From the NCBI RefSeq assembly GCF_900218065.1, contig NZ_OBMU01000001.1, positions 1,024,894 through 1,088,893 of the forward strand: DNA of 64,000 nt. The letters run 5' to 3'. Made by a program: the position numbers and the translations under genes. Below are positions 18,208 through 27,744 of this stretch, piece after piece. The notes under the pieces were generated by a model that worked only from the letters and a program-made list of their open reading frames with translations, searched no databases and was not told the origin of the DNA. Source of the DNA: Novosphingobium sp. Chol11. GTDB lineage: Bacteria > Pseudomonadota > Alphaproteobacteria > Sphingomonadales > Sphingomonadaceae. Each line of letters opens with the position of its first letter. The stretch's first letter is position 1.

Positions 18208-18537
18208 TTAGGGCTGGCTCTCGACAAACATCTTGAGCCTGCCCAACGCGTCATCCCACTGAGCGGAGACTTGCGTGAGCCAACGACGCGCTTGCGCGAC
18301 CGTCTTTGGCTCCAGAACAAATAATACCTCACGACCTCGCCGCGTTCTCCTGACCAGGCCGACGCTCTGCAGAACGTCTAGATGCTTCGCCACGGCTTGG
18401 CGGCTGATGGGCAATTCCTCGCCCAGTTGCGCGATGGATTGCTCCGCACCATTTGACAGGCGCTTGATCAGTCCCAATCGTGTGGCATCGCCTAATGCGG
18501 CGAACAGCCGCGCGGGCGATTCCTCAAGGTTCAACAT
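18208..18537 (-). CDS. ArsR-family transcriptional regulator
   Basis: The start is taken as ATG 18537 (MLNLEESPARLFAALGDATRLGLIKRL), giving 109 residues; longer starts run into the upstream gene. A winged helix-turn-helix of the ArsR/SmtB type is clear, with recognition helix region SRQAVAKHLDVLQSVGLVRRTRRGREVLFVL. No cysteine-rich metal site is visible, so a metal ligand is unlikely. It overlaps the SRPBCC gene by 14 bases and is transcribed second in that operon. ArsR regulators paired with AHSA1/SRPBCC proteins are a recurrent arrangement. It probably represses its own operon through the palindromes at 18977-19041. Confidence 0.9.
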   Translation of the reverse strand: MLNLEESPARLFAALGDATRLGLIKRLSNGAEQSIAQLGEELPISRQAVAKHLDVLQSVGLVRRTRRGREVLFVLEPKTVAQARRWLTQVSAQWDDALGRLKMFVESQP

Positions 18538-18979
18538 AGCGGCGAATATTCTGAACCTGTTCCGTCCAACCCCCGTCATTGGATCGCATGACGTTGCTCC
18601 GACGCGGTTCCGGCACCTTGTCAAATCCGCTTTCGATGACTGTCAGCAAGGTGCCTTGGCCCGCAGGCTCAAGCAAAAACTCGACCAACGTCCATTCCGC
18701 TACCCGCGTGCCGTTTTCGATCAGCTGCTTGTCACCGCCAGTCGCCGGCCACTCAAAAGAAAAGCGCCGCATTGGCTCGATCGCAATTACCCGCGCTTCC
18801 CAACGATAATCTTCATAGCCAGGATAGGTCATATGACCGGTCGATGCCCCACCCACCGCAAAAGGCTGATCCAGAGCCACGCGGAACCACGCGCCGAACT
18901 TTTCATGGTCGATCAACGCATCCCACACCCGCTCGACAGGTGCAGCGATTTCGACGGTCTTCGTGATTGAGTCAGTCAT
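18524..18979 (-). CDS. SRPBCC / AHSA1-type ligand-binding protein
   Basis: The start is ATG 18979, with an AGGAGG site 8 bases upstream; an in-frame ATG at 19003 is less likely. The 151-residue protein has the START/SRPBCC beginning KTVEIAAPVERVWDALIDHEKFGAWFRV and the C-terminal helix pattern ending in NDGGWTEQVQNIRRYV, as in the AHSA1 (activator of Hsp90 ATPase-like) family. These form a deep hydrophobic cavity, and the ligand is unknown. It is the first gene of an operon with the ArsR regulator. Confidence 0.88.
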   Translation of the reverse strand: MTDSITKTVEIAAPVERVWDALIDHEKFGAWFRVALDQPFAVGGASTGHMTYPGYEDYRWEARVIAIEPMRRFSFEWPATGGDKQLIENGTRVAEWTLVEFLLEPAGQGTLLTVIESGFDKVPEPRRSNVMRSNDGGWTEQVQNIRRYVEP

Positions 18980-19041
18980 ATGAGCAACCTCCTGGTTGCT
19001 CATATGCGCCCCATTCTGCTTTTATGCAACCATATGGTTGC
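18977..19041 (-). promoter_or_regulatory. Two palindromes over the start of the SRPBCC-ArsR operon
   Basis: A perfect inverted repeat lies at 18977-19006, CATATGAGCAACC, TCCT, GGTTGCTCATATG. Its 4-base loop is part of the AGGAGG ribosome site and its left arm contains the start codon. A second perfect 16-base palindrome, GCAACCATATGGTTGC, lies at 19026-19041. Both share the half-site GGTTGC, and their centres are 42 bp apart, about four helical turns. This fits a pair of ArsR operators; the hairpin could also affect translation. Confidence 0.7.
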
Positions 19042-19044
19042 TGA

Positions 19045-20979
19045 TTAAGCGCGTGCCTCTGTTGCTACACCACCGCTGTTATGCCGTAACGCAGTCAATA
19101 CCGTATCGATGATCGCAGCTGCATCCAGCTTTGCATCGGCATATTGCTGCTCCGGCTTGTCCTGATCCTGGAAGATGTCAGGCAGGCGCATCGTCCGTAG
19201 CTTCAAGCCATTGTCGATCAGTCCGAGGTCACTTGCCAGTGTCAACACATGCGCGCCCAGACCGCCAATCGCGCCTTCCTCGATCGTCACTGCCACTTCA
19301 TGCGTAGTCAAAAGGCGGCGGATCATCGCTTCGTCGAGCGGCTTGGCAAAGCGCAAGTCAGCAACGGTGGTGGACAAACCCCGAGCTTCCAATGCCTCCG
19401 CAGCGTGCAGTGCTTCCTCAAGTCGCGTCCCGAGTGAGAGGATCGCAACCTGCCGTCCGTCCTTTACGATCCGACCCTTGCCGATCTCGAGCTTTTCAGG
19501 CGCCGCTGGCAACAAGACACCGGTGCCGTTGCCGCGTGGATATCTGACGGCGATCGGCCCGCTGTCGTGAACCGCGCAGGTGTGCACCATGTGCACCAGT
19601 TCCGCCTCGTCAGCCGCAGCCATGACCACCATGTTGGGCAGGGTCGCGAGATATGTCACGTCAAAGCTGCCTGCATGCGTCGATCCGTCCGCACCTACTA
19701 GCCCCGCCCGATCGATGGCAAAGCGTACCGGCAGGTTTTGGATCGCGACGTCATGCACCACCTGATCATAGGCGCGCTGCAGGAAGGTGGAATAGATGGC
19801 GCAGAAGGGCCGCATGCCCTGCGCCGCAAGGCCTGCGGCGAAGGTCACAGCATGCTGTTCGGCGATGCCTACGTCGAAGGAGCGATCCGGGAAGGCTTGC
19901 GCGAATTTATCAAGGCCAGTGCCCGAGGGCATCGCGGCGGTGATCGCGCAGATGCTGCTGTCGCGTTGCGCTTCGGCGATGAGGGCGTCGGCGAACACGG
20001 CTGTGTAGCTCGGCGGCCCCGGAGGCGCTTTTGCTTGGGTCCCCGTGATCACATCAAATTTCTGAACGCCGTGATATTTGTCCGCCGCCGCTTCCGCCGG
20101 AGCGTAACCCTTGCCCTTCTGCGTCACGACATGGACCAGGCAAGGCCCCTCTGCCGCGTCCCGGACATTCTCCAGTACAGGGATGAGCTGTTCAAGATTA
20201 TGCCCGTCGATCGGACCGACATAATAGAAGCCCAATTCTTCGAACAATGTGCCGCCCATCGCCATGCCGCGAGCAAATTCGTCAGTCTTGCGGGCGGCAT
20301 TGTGCAGCGGACGAGGCAGTTTGCGGGCCAGACGCTTGGCAAGGTCGCGTAGTCCAAGGAATTCACGGCTTGATACCAGGCGCGCCAAATAGGCGGAGAG
20401 ACCGCCTACCGGCGGAGCGATCGACATGTCATTGTCGTTCAGGATGACGATCAGCCTGTTTCCCGCCTCCCGCGCGTTGTTCATCGCTTCATAAGCCATG
20501 CCAGCCGACATCGCTCCGTCGCCAATGACGGCGATGCCCTTGCCCGGTTTACCTGCAAGCTTGCTCGCAACTGCAAAGCCGAGAGCCGCGCTGATGGAGG
20601 TCGAGCTATGCGCCGCGCCAAAGGGATCATATTCGCTTTCGGCCCGCTTCGTGAAGCCCGACAAGCCTCCACCCTGGCGCAGCGTGCGAATGCGATCGCG
20701 CCGCCCGGTCAGTATCTTATGAGGATAGCATTGGTGGCCGACGTCCCAAACCAGCTTGTCATTGGGCGTGTCGAAAACATAATGGATGGCGGTAGTAAGC
20801 TCGACCACCCCCAGTCCGGATCCCAAATGGCCCCCGGTCACGCCGACGGCGGAAATCACCTCCTGCCGCAATTCGTCAGCCAGCTGAGGAAGCTGCTCAG
20901 GCTTGAGGGCGCGAAGATCTTGCGGCCAGATCACCTGGTCGAGCAGCGGAGTGGAGGGGCGATCATTCATGAAAGACAT
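19045..20979 (-). CDS. dxs: 1-deoxy-D-xylulose-5-phosphate synthase
   Basis: This 644-residue thiamine-diphosphate enzyme has its TPP motif in [37 protein letters not shown] lies near the N-terminus, and the transketolase-like pyrimidine domain has [39 protein letters not shown] is typical of Dxs. It makes DXP from pyruvate and glyceraldehyde 3-phosphate at the entry to the MEP isoprenoid pathway, which also feeds carotenoids in sphingomonads. An alternative start is the second ATG at 20970. Confidence 0.96.
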   Translation of the reverse strand: MSFMNDRPSTPLLDQVIWPQDLRALKPEQLPQLADELRQEVISAVGVTGGHLGSGLGVVELTTAIHYVFDTPNDKLVWDVGHQCYPHKILTGRRDRIRTLRQGGGLSGFTKRAESEYDPFGAAHSSTSISAALGFAVASKLAGKPGKGIAVIGDGAMSAGMAYEAMNNAREAGNRLIVILNDNDMSIAPPVGGLSAYLARLVSSREFLGLRDLAKRLARKLPRPLHNAARKTDEFARGMAMGGTLFEELGFYYVGPIDGHNLEQLIPVLENVRDAAEGPCLVHVVTQKGKGYAPAEAAADKYHGVQKFDVITGTQAKAPPGPPSYTAVFADALIAEAQRDSSICAITAAMPSGTGLDKFAQAFPDRSFDVGIAEQHAVTFAAGLAAQGMRPFCAIYSTFLQRAYDQVVHDVAIQNLPVRFAIDRAGLVGADGSTHAGSFDVTYLATLPNMVVMAAADEAELVHMVHTCAVHDSGPIAVRYPRGNGTGVLLPAAPEKLEIGKGRIVKDGRQVAILSLGTRLEEALHAAEALEARGLSTTVADLRFAKPLDEAMIRRLLTTHEVAVTIEEGAIGGLGAHVLTLASDLGLIDNGLKLRTMRLPDIFQDQDKPEQQYADAKLDAAAIIDTVLTALRHNSGGVATEARA

Positions 20980-21028
20980 AGACTCCCAAGCGCGCTAGGC
21001 CGTTCCTGATCAAAGCGCAACGGCCGCG

Positions 21029-21493
21029 TCACGCCACGCACTTGGCGCACGTTCCCAATATTTCGATTACCGGCCGTTCGGCCCGGAATCCCTGATGTTC
21101 TGCAACGGCGCGAACATCGCCTGTCACCACGTCATCATCGACATGGGTCGCTTCCTTGCAGTTGCGGCAAACAAGGAAGATGCAGTCGTGATGGCAACCA
21201 GGATGAGCGTTGGCGATATAGGCGTTCGCACTCTCAACGCGCATCGCGATATTGTTCGCGACGAACAGGTCGAGGATGCGATAGACGCTGTTTGGCGCAA
21301 CCCGCTTGCCCCGCAATTTGGAGACATTGTCAGCAATGTCATAGGCGGACGTCGGTTTTTCTTCAGCCGCGAGGGCATCGAAGATGGCAGCGCGCATTGG
21401 CGTCCACTGCTCATTCTGAGCCTCCAAAGCGTTGCGGGCTGCGTCTGCCAAGTTCGCGCCGGTCGGTTCGTGATGATGATGGTGTTCGGCCAT
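21029..21493 (-). CDS. zur: Fur-family regulator, probably zinc-responsive (Zur)
   Basis: The start is assigned at ATG 21493, giving 154 residues with a histidine-rich beginning (AEHHHHHEP). The winged helix has EKPTSAYDIADNVSKLRGKRVAPNSVYRILDLFV. The metal sites are visible as HPGCHHDCIFLVCRNCKEATHVDDD, with a paired CxxC, and a C-terminal CAKC. This pattern is closer to Zur than to Fur or PerR. It would repress zinc-uptake genes when zinc is plentiful. It lies about 50 bases upstream of dxs on the same strand. Confidence 0.85.
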   Translation of the reverse strand: MAEHHHHHEPTGANLADAARNALEAQNEQWTPMRAAIFDALAAEEKPTSAYDIADNVSKLRGKRVAPNSVYRILDLFVANNIAMRVESANAYIANAHPGCHHDCIFLVCRNCKEATHVDDDVVTGDVRAVAEHQGFRAERPVIEILGTCAKCVA

Positions 21494-21539
21494 ATATGTT
21501 AATCTATGCGTGGGTGAGGTTCGGGGCAAGGGTGGGCTG

Positions 21540-21866
21540 TCACCCGCGCCAATAGGTCCAAGCTGCCCACAACCAACCGGCTATCATCAATGAACCGCCG
21601 ATCGGCGTCACCGCACCTAGCCAGCGCGGGCCGCCAGCCGCCATGATATAGAGGGTGAACGCGAAGATCGCTGCTCCGATGAGGAGCAGCAGTGCCGGGC
21701 CTTGCCCACTCTTCGCCAGCGTCAGTGCGGCCACGGCATGGATAAGCTGATAGAAGCCGCCTGTCCGTAACCATTCCGCTGCTTCGTGGTTGGATGCGCC
21801 GTGTGCTCCAAAAGCGCCCGCCGAAATGGCGAGGGCTGCCGACAATGAGGCAAGTAGCGGGATCAT
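21540..21866 (-). CDS. DUF423 small membrane protein
   Basis: This 108-residue protein has four hydrophobic helices with the family-typical start SAALAISAGAFGAHGASN and the ending GSLMIAGWLWAAWTYWRG. DUF423 (YgdD in E. coli) proteins are inner-membrane proteins of unknown function. Its ATG overlaps the stop of the antiporter gene by four bases, so it is the last gene of that unit. Confidence 0.88.
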   Translation of the reverse strand: MIPLLASLSAALAISAGAFGAHGASNHEAAEWLRTGGFYQLIHAVAALTLAKSGQGPALLLLIGAAIFAFTLYIMAAGGPRWLGAVTPIGGSLMIAGWLWAAWTYWRG

Positions 21867-23683
21867 GCTCTTTCCTCTTCTTCTCCGCGGGTCAGCAAGC
21901 GCATCCTTCTGCCAGGTCTGAACATGAGTTCCTTGGCGGCGAGGAGCGTTCCTTGTTCGCCCTGGACGGTGAGGCGCTGATCGTCATTTTCGCGATATTT
22001 GCGCTCGACTTCTTCGATTTCCGCCTGGGGCACGCCGAGCGCTTCCATTGCCTGAACCCCCATGCAAATCGCGGATTCGAATACTTCGCGTACGACGCCG
22101 GTTATGTCCATGTCCTTCAGGGCCAGCAACTGCCGCCGGTCAAAGGCCCGGACAAGCAATGCAGCCTGAGGAAAGGTTTCGGCTATCGGCTCCAATACGC
22201 GGCGATCGAACGAGGGATCGTCGTGACAAAAGGCGATCAGGCGCGCTTCATCAGCGCCCGATCGGCGTAACAGATCGATCCGCGTGCCATCGCCATAATA
22301 GACTTTCATGTCGAATCGGCTCGACACCTCGATTTGAGCGGGCTTTTTGTCGATCAGTACGACTTCGAATCCGTGTCCCATCAGCATTTGGGCGACAGTT
22401 TGGCCAAAACGGCCGTAGCCGACGATGATCGCGGTCCCGCGTGTCGCCTCATCAGGGCCTTCCGGGTTCCGCTGACCTTTAGGCTGCGCGAATTCCAGTC
22501 TCCGGGCGAAGAGCATGAGGAAGGGGGTTGTGGCCATGGAGAAGGTCACGATTGCGCTGAACAGGCTCGCGCCCTGCGGAGCGATCAGCAAGGCGTTTTG
22601 CGCTTGGGCGAACAGGACGAAACCAAATTCGCCGCCTTGGCTGAGTAACAAACCAGCCCCGATGGCTTGCGTCCATTCCATGCCGAATAGCCTGGCGAGG
22701 CCGGTTATCAGCAAGGCCTTGGTGATGACTAGCATTGCAGCCATGCCGATGACGAACAAGGGATTCGCCGCAACTGCTTGCAGGTCAAGCACCATGCCGA
22801 CAGCGAGGAAGAACAATCCGAGAAGGATCGACCGGAACGGCTCTACGTCCGCCTCTATCTCATGCCGATAGGGGGAGTCGGCAAGCATCACACCTGCAAC
22901 GAAAGCCCCGAGGGCAGTGGACAGGTGAAGCGCATGCATGATTGCCGCTGCCGCGAGCACGGTGAAGAGGCCGACCGCTACGAACAACTCGCGCTCGCCT
23001 AGCTTTCCAACCAGTTGCAGCAGAGGGCGTAGGATGAACCGGCCAGCCAATACGAGCCCCGCGATCGCGGCCACCGTGTAGCCGGCCAGCTGGATCCCCG
23101 GAGGACCTCCAGCATCAACCGGATTGCGCGATAATGCTGCCACGATGGTGATGAGTGGAACAATGGAAAGATCCTGGAACAGCAGGATCGAAAAGACTTT
23201 TTCGCCAAAAGGGGAGTTGATGCGGCCACTGCTTTTAAGACTGGGCAGTACCTGCGCTGTCGAGGAGAGGGCGAGCGGAAGGCCGAGGGCGATGGCGGCG
23301 CCCCAAGTGAAACCAGTCAAATAATAGATAAGCGCGGTCAGGGCCAAGCCGCAGATCACGACCTGAGCAAGGCCAAGAGCGAAGATGTCGCGCTTCAACC
23401 GCCATAGCCGCGCCGGGTGAAGTTCAAGGCCTACAAGGAAAAGCAGCAGCACAATGCCGATCTCGGCGATCGCAAGCTTCGATTCTGCGCCACCTACAAG
23501 GCCGAGACCCTGCGGTCCGACTAGCGCACCCGCGACGAGATAACCAAGTACGGCGCCCAAGCCGAAGCGGCGGAAGAGCATGACGAAGAGCACGGCGGCA
23601 CCCAGCAGAATGACGCCTTCGGACAACAGGACATCGGTCGCGGAAAGAGGCGCGTGGGACACTGCTGTTGGCGAATTCGGCAT
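21863..23683 (-). CDS. CPA2-family cation:proton antiporter with RCK domain (KefB/KefC-like)
   Basis: This 606-residue protein has about 12 membrane helices in the first 390 residues, including GLELHPARLWRLKRDIFALG and the GAFVAGVMLADSPYRHEIEADVEPF motif of KefB/KefC antiporters. A TrkA-N/RCK domain follows, with the nucleotide-binding IIVGYGRFGQTVAQMLMGHG. It probably exchanges K+ or Na+ for protons under redox or electrophile control. The stop overlaps DUF423, and the start shares one base with the stop of the NifU-like gene upstream. Confidence 0.9.
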   Translation of the reverse strand: MPNSPTAVSHAPLSATDVLLSEGVILLGAAVLFVMLFRRFGLGAVLGYLVAGALVGPQGLGLVGGAESKLAIAEIGIVLLLFLVGLELHPARLWRLKRDIFALGLAQVVICGLALTALIYYLTGFTWGAAIALGLPLALSSTAQVLPSLKSSGRINSPFGEKVFSILLFQDLSIVPLITIVAALSRNPVDAGGPPGIQLAGYTVAAIAGLVLAGRFILRPLLQLVGKLGERELFVAVGLFTVLAAAAIMHALHLSTALGAFVAGVMLADSPYRHEIEADVEPFRSILLGLFFLAVGMVLDLQAVAANPLFVIGMAAMLVITKALLITGLARLFGMEWTQAIGAGLLLSQGGEFGFVLFAQAQNALLIAPQGASLFSAIVTFSMATTPFLMLFARRLEFAQPKGQRNPEGPDEATRGTAIIVGYGRFGQTVAQMLMGHGFEVVLIDKKPAQIEVSSRFDMKVYYGDGTRIDLLRRSGADEARLIAFCHDDPSFDRRVLEPIAETFPQAALLVRAFDRRQLLALKDMDITGVVREVFESAICMGVQAMEALGVPQAEIEEVERKYRENDDQRLTVQGEQGTLLAAKELMFRPGRRMRLLTRGEEEERA

Positions 23684-24102
23684 CAGGCGGCCGCCATTCG
23701 GGCAGCTTCGGCAACGGCCTCGAAACTCAGGCGGATGGAAGCGTGGCGGGCAGGATATGCGCGCGCAGGAGCAAGTATGGCGAGTCCCGGCCAGAATTCC
23801 AGGTCATCGCCTTCGCCCGCAAGATAAGCCGCCAATCTGTCGCGAGCTTTCTCGAGTTCAGAGACGGTCATGCCGACTGCCTGAGCAGCCATCAGCGCGG
23901 CCGAAGCCTGCCCCAGCGCGCAGGCTTTGACGTCCAGCCCGAGTTCGGCGAGATTTCCTTCCTCCATTCGAACATCCGCAATCACGCGCGATCCGCAAGT
24001 TGGAGACCTTCTTTCCACAGTGGCTTGCGGCTGCGCGAGGCGCTGATGATGCGGAATGCTGGCGGCAAGGCGCAATATATCCTTGTTGTAGAGGGCGCTC
24101 AT
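23683..24102 (-). CDS. NifU/IscU-like iron-sulfur scaffold protein with an incomplete ligand set
   Basis: This 139-residue protein resembles the IscU/NifU-N fold: an N-terminal helix (LYNKDILRLAASI), a first cysteine in SPTCGSRV and a second in VKACALGQASAALMA. The third cysteine of IscU, expected in the C-terminal RxxC-type segment, is replaced: the matching stretch is PARHASIRL. A scaffold or transfer role in Fe-S assembly is therefore uncertain. It overlaps the antiporter start by one base. Confidence 0.78.
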   Translation of the reverse strand: MSALYNKDILRLAASIPHHQRLAQPQATVERRSPTCGSRVIADVRMEEGNLAELGLDVKACALGQASAALMAAQAVGMTVSELEKARDRLAAYLAGEGDDLEFWPGLAILAPARAYPARHASIRLSFEAVAEAARMAAA

Positions 24103-24148
24103 GCTCTCGCTTTAGGACAGCCGAAGCGCTTGAGGAAGGCTGCACATA

Positions 24149-25315
24149 TTATTTGTAGATGATCTTGAGCTTGGCTGCTGCGCTCGCAGCCAATTTGCGC
24201 GCGCTGTCCGTATTATCAGCCAGCGCCAACGCCACGCCCATCCGCCGGTACGGGCGGGTTGATGGTTTGGCAAAGATGCGGAGATCCACTTCTCCGCCCG
24301 ATGCGTCCAGTGCATCGGCGGCACCTTCAATTGCGAAATGTTCCGATGCGCGGTCAGCCAGCAGCACGGCTGAAGCAGATGCACCGTTCAACCGCACCTG
24401 GGGTACGTGCAAGCCCAGGATCGCTCTGGCATGCAGATCGAACTCGCTCAGATTCTGTGAAATCAGCGTCACCATCCCGGTATCGTGAGGCCGGGGGGAC
24501 AGTTCGGAGAAGATGACATCCTCTCCCTTCACGAAGAACTCGACGCCAAATATCCCATAGCCGCCTAGATTATCGACGACGGCACGGGCCATATCCTCTG
24601 CCTTGGCCAAAGCAGCCGGATGCATTGGCGCAGGTTGCCAGCTTTCCTGATAATCCCCGCGTTCTTGCCTATGCCCGATCGGCGGACAGAAGCTGACCCC
24701 ATCGCGGCTTCGAACGGTCAGCAGCGTGATCTCATAATCGAAATCGATAAACTGTTCGACGATTACCCGGCTGCGGTCGCCGCGCATGTTGGCCACGGCA
24801 TAGTCCCAGGCCTGTTCCAGCTCATCTGTAGAATGGATCGTGCTCTGTCCTTTTCCTGAAGACGACATGACCGGTTTGATCACGCATGGAAAACCGGTGT
24901 GCTCAGCGCCCTGGCGCACCTCTTCCAAACTTTCCGCATAGCGATAGCGGGATGTGCGGAGGCCTAGCTCCACCGCTGCCACCTCCCTGATGCGATCGCG
25001 GTTCATCGTCATGATGGTGGCACGGGCGGATGGAACGACCGTCAAACCCTGCGCTTCGACTTCCGCCAGCACCTCGGTACGGATGGCTTCGATTTCCGGC
25101 ACGATATAGTCCGGTTGGTGCCGCTCTATCGCATCGCGCAGCAAGCTCTCGTCGAGCATGGAGAAGACTTCAAAACCGTCCGCAACCTGCATGGCGGGTG
25201 CACCGGCGTAGCTGTCGCAAGCGATGACCTCACAGCCGAGCCGCTTGGCGGAGATAACGAACTCACGGCCGAGCTCGCCTGACCCCAACAGCAATATCTT
25301 CGCGGTAAATGCCAT
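24149..25315 (-). CDS. purT: Formate-dependent phosphoribosylglycinamide formyltransferase (PurT)
   Basis: This 388-residue ATP-grasp protein begins with [22 protein letters not shown], typical of PurT. Family motifs include [10 protein letters not shown], the ATP-grasp [16 protein letters not shown], and [28 protein letters not shown]. It formylates GAR using formate and ATP, bypassing folate. The window also carries purE and purK, but they lie 13 kb away. Confidence 0.96.
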   Translation of the reverse strand: MAFTAKILLLGSGELGREFVISAKRLGCEVIACDSYAGAPAMQVADGFEVFSMLDESLLRDAIERHQPDYIVPEIEAIRTEVLAEVEAQGLTVVPSARATIMTMNRDRIREVAAVELGLRTSRYRYAESLEEVRQGAEHTGFPCVIKPVMSSSGKGQSTIHSTDELEQAWDYAVANMRGDRSRVIVEQFIDFDYEITLLTVRSRDGVSFCPPIGHRQERGDYQESWQPAPMHPAALAKAEDMARAVVDNLGGYGIFGVEFFVKGEDVIFSELSPRPHDTGMVTLISQNLSEFDLHARAILGLHVPQVRLNGASASAVLLADRASEHFAIEGAADALDASGGEVDLRIFAKPSTRPYRRMGVALALADNTDSARKLAASAAAKLKIIYK

Positions 25316-25382
25316 CTCTATCCTCGAATCGCCCCCTGTTGCGGAGAGGCATGCCGCCCGCCTGCTTCAGCCGTCAATCATC

Positions 25383-27431
25383 TCAAGGTTCCCCGCCTTC
25401 ATCCACTGGCTGAGTGGGTGCGATGCGGGGCGGGGGTGCCGCCGGGGCAGGGGGAAGCGGCGGCGCGTCAGGCTGGCCAATGGGCAGGCGCAACTGATTG
25501 GGGCCGATGTTGACTGACATGCCATCTTCATCGACCCCAACGCTCATATTGCCGACGCCTGTCTCTATCGTCACATTCGCGATTGCGTTGACCAAGTCGC
25601 TATCCTGCTGCTCGGGCGGCGTTTCGACAGGCTCGTTGATCGCTCCCGACATGAAGTTGCGCCAAATTCGCGCAGGCACGCCCCCTCCTGCGCTACCCCC
25701 AGGAAGGGGTGTATTATCATCATTGCCGACCCATACAGCCGTCACCAGCCCACCCGCATAGCCCACGAAGATGGCGTCCCGGCTGTCCTGCGTCGTTCCG
25801 GTCTTGCCGAAGGTGCTTGTGCGCAGCGCCGCAGCGCTGCCAGTGCCGCGGTTTGCAGCCGAGGACAGTAGGTCCCGGATCATCTCCAACTCATCCTGGC
25901 TGAAGTGCCGTTGTCGGCTCATCAGCCGCTCGAACCATCCCTGCTCCTCTGGCGGCAGACCGTGGGCGATGACAGGATAGGCGCCCGCCGCCACGGTTGC
26001 GTAAGCCTGTGCAAGTTCGATGAGCGGGATTTCCGATGTGCCGAGCGCGAGGCTGAGATCCTCGGTCAGTGGCGCAGTTACGCCGAGATCACGAGCGACC
26101 TTGATGACGGCGTCCACTCCGACCTTTTGCGTCAGCCTTACGGCGGCGACATTGCTCGACGCTGCGAAAGCCTGACGCAAGGTGATGCGTCCTCGATATT
26201 TGCCGCCGTGATTGGATGGACGATAGGTGCCGCTGGTAATCGGCGTGTCCTCAACAAAATCCTCCGGCGTCATTCCAGCGCGGAAGGCCGCGAGATAGAC
26301 GAACAGTTTGAAGGTCGATCCTGGCTGCCGTTTTGCCTGCACAGCCCTGTTGAAGCTGCTCGTGCGATAATTTTTGCCGCCAATCATCGCTACGACGCTG
26401 CCATCAGGCTTCATGGCCACAAGCGCCGCTTCCGCCTTTCCCAGCGGCGCTCTGCGGATTGCTGTCTCGGCAAGCCTCTGAATTCGCCAATCCAGCGTAG
26501 TAGGAATGGTCTGCGCGCCATAAACAGCACCTGCGCGATCACGCGCCTCTGGCAGCACCCAGTCGGCGAAGTAGGTGCCGGTAGTCGAATTGGGCGTCTC
26601 ACGTACGTCCAGACGGGCAGGACGTAGGGCGTTGCGTTCAGCCTTGCTGAGATAACCGGCATCCACCATCGCCTGCGTCACGAGGGCTGCGCGCGTTCTT
26701 GCGCCCTTGATGTTCGTCGTGGGTGCCAGGCGGGACGGCGCCTTCAGCAACCCGGCGAGCATCGCAGCCTGGGGAATGGTCAGCCGCTCGGGCTGACGGT
26801 TGAAATAATGAAGTGAAGCTGCGCGAAGGCCATAAACATTGTCGCCGAAATAGACGTTAGACAGATAGCGTTCGAAAATCTGGTCCTTGGTCAGCCATGC
26901 CTCAAGCCAGAATGCTATCAGGGCTTCCCGAGCCTTGCGGCCGAACGTTCTGTCGCTTGACAGGAACACGCCCTTGGCGAGTTGTTGCGTAATCGTACTC
27001 CCGCCCTGCGATGACCCCTCCGACCAAAGATTATGCCAAGCCGCCCGCAAGATGCCGCGAGGATCAACGCCCCAATGGCTGTAGAAGCGCCGATCCTCGA
27101 TCGCCATGAAGGCCTGTGGCACATGCTTGGGAAGATCCGTCATAGATACTGGGCGATCGATGATCGCGCCACGGCGAGCGATCAGATGACCGTCGGCGGA
27201 CATGAGGCTGACGCTTGGCGGGGCGATCGGCTTCAACGATCTCGACATCGGCGCTGTGACTGCCAACCAGGCGATCACCAGCATCAGCAGGGCCAGCAAT
27301 CCCGCGACGATCCAGCCGACGATCTGAAGTCGCCGACGCCAGGGTGTAGGGGGTGCGAATGCGCTGGGCGGGCCAGCGCCGAACTCGCGTGCAGGCTGAT
27401 CTGGCTGAGGCGCGGGCAGGGGGTCTCTCAT
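25383..27431 (-). CDS. Class A penicillin-binding protein (PBP1A family)
   Basis: This 682-residue protein has a proline-rich cytoplasmic N-terminus and a membrane helix near residues 35-60. The GT51 glycosyltransferase domain has IEDRRFYSHWGVDPRG, GGSTITQQLAKG and a KAREALIAFWLE segment. The transpeptidase domain has its SxxK serine in RQPGSTFKLFVYLAAF and KTG in FGKTGTTQDSRDAIFVGYA. The C-terminus is a proline-rich extension. It polymerises and cross-links peptidoglycan in the periplasm. Confidence 0.95.
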   Translation of the reverse strand: MRDPLPAPQPDQPAREFGAGPPSAFAPPTPWRRRLQIVGWIVAGLLALLMLVIAWLAVTAPMSRSLKPIAPPSVSLMSADGHLIARRGAIIDRPVSMTDLPKHVPQAFMAIEDRRFYSHWGVDPRGILRAAWHNLWSEGSSQGGSTITQQLAKGVFLSSDRTFGRKAREALIAFWLEAWLTKDQIFERYLSNVYFGDNVYGLRAASLHYFNRQPERLTIPQAAMLAGLLKAPSRLAPTTNIKGARTRAALVTQAMVDAGYLSKAERNALRPARLDVRETPNSTTGTYFADWVLPEARDRAGAVYGAQTIPTTLDWRIQRLAETAIRRAPLGKAEAALVAMKPDGSVVAMIGGKNYRTSSFNRAVQAKRQPGSTFKLFVYLAAFRAGMTPEDFVEDTPITSGTYRPSNHGGKYRGRITLRQAFAASSNVAAVRLTQKVGVDAVIKVARDLGVTAPLTEDLSLALGTSEIPLIELAQAYATVAAGAYPVIAHGLPPEEQGWFERLMSRQRHFSQDELEMIRDLLSSAANRGTGSAAALRTSTFGKTGTTQDSRDAIFVGYAGGLVTAVWVGNDDNTPLPGGSAGGGVPARIWRNFMSGAINEPVETPPEQQDSDLVNAIANVTIETGVGNMSVGVDEDGMSVNIGPNQLRLPIGQPDAPPLPPAPAAPPPRIAPTQPVDEGGEP

Positions 27432-27551
27432 CGGCTCCGATATGCTGTATTATAGGATTGATACGGTCAAGAGCGTCCTGTCGTGGGACAGTCACCGGTT
27501 AACCACGATTGAGGATAGCCGAATTGGTGAATCAGACGTTAACTTGCCGCT

Positions 27552-27734
27552 ATGCGAACACGTCCGCTGATCCTTACCAACGAATCCTCGCGTCATCCTT
27601 TCCGCCAGGCCTTGCCGCGCCATGTGCTGACAGTGCAGGTGAGTTCGGTTTCGGCGTCAGACGATAGCGATTGGAAGCTTTTCCTTCTCAGCTTCTGCGC
27701 CTTTTTCACGGCCTTCTACAGCTTCATCTTTTAG
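27552..27734 (+). CDS. Small hypothetical protein with a C-terminal hydrophobic segment
   Basis: This 60-residue ORF lies between a leftward PBP gene and the MFS gene it converges with. A basic first half (RTRPLILTNESSRHPFRQALPRH) is followed by DWKLFLLSFCAFFTAFYSFIF, one likely membrane helix at the very C-terminus. That resembles tail-anchored microproteins. No function is recognised. Isolation in its own intergenic slot supports a real gene, but conservation cannot be tested here. Confidence 0.55.
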   Translation: MRTRPLILTNESSRHPFRQALPRHVLTVQVSSVSASDDSDWKLFLLSFCAFFTAFYSFIF

Positions 27735-27744
27735 GACGACTTGA

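Noticed and set aside
27451..27475. Sigma-70 promoter for the PBP gene (TTGACC and TATAAT on the minus strand)
   Set aside because: Both boxes look good, but the spacer is only 10 bases, so they cannot work together as a normal promoter.
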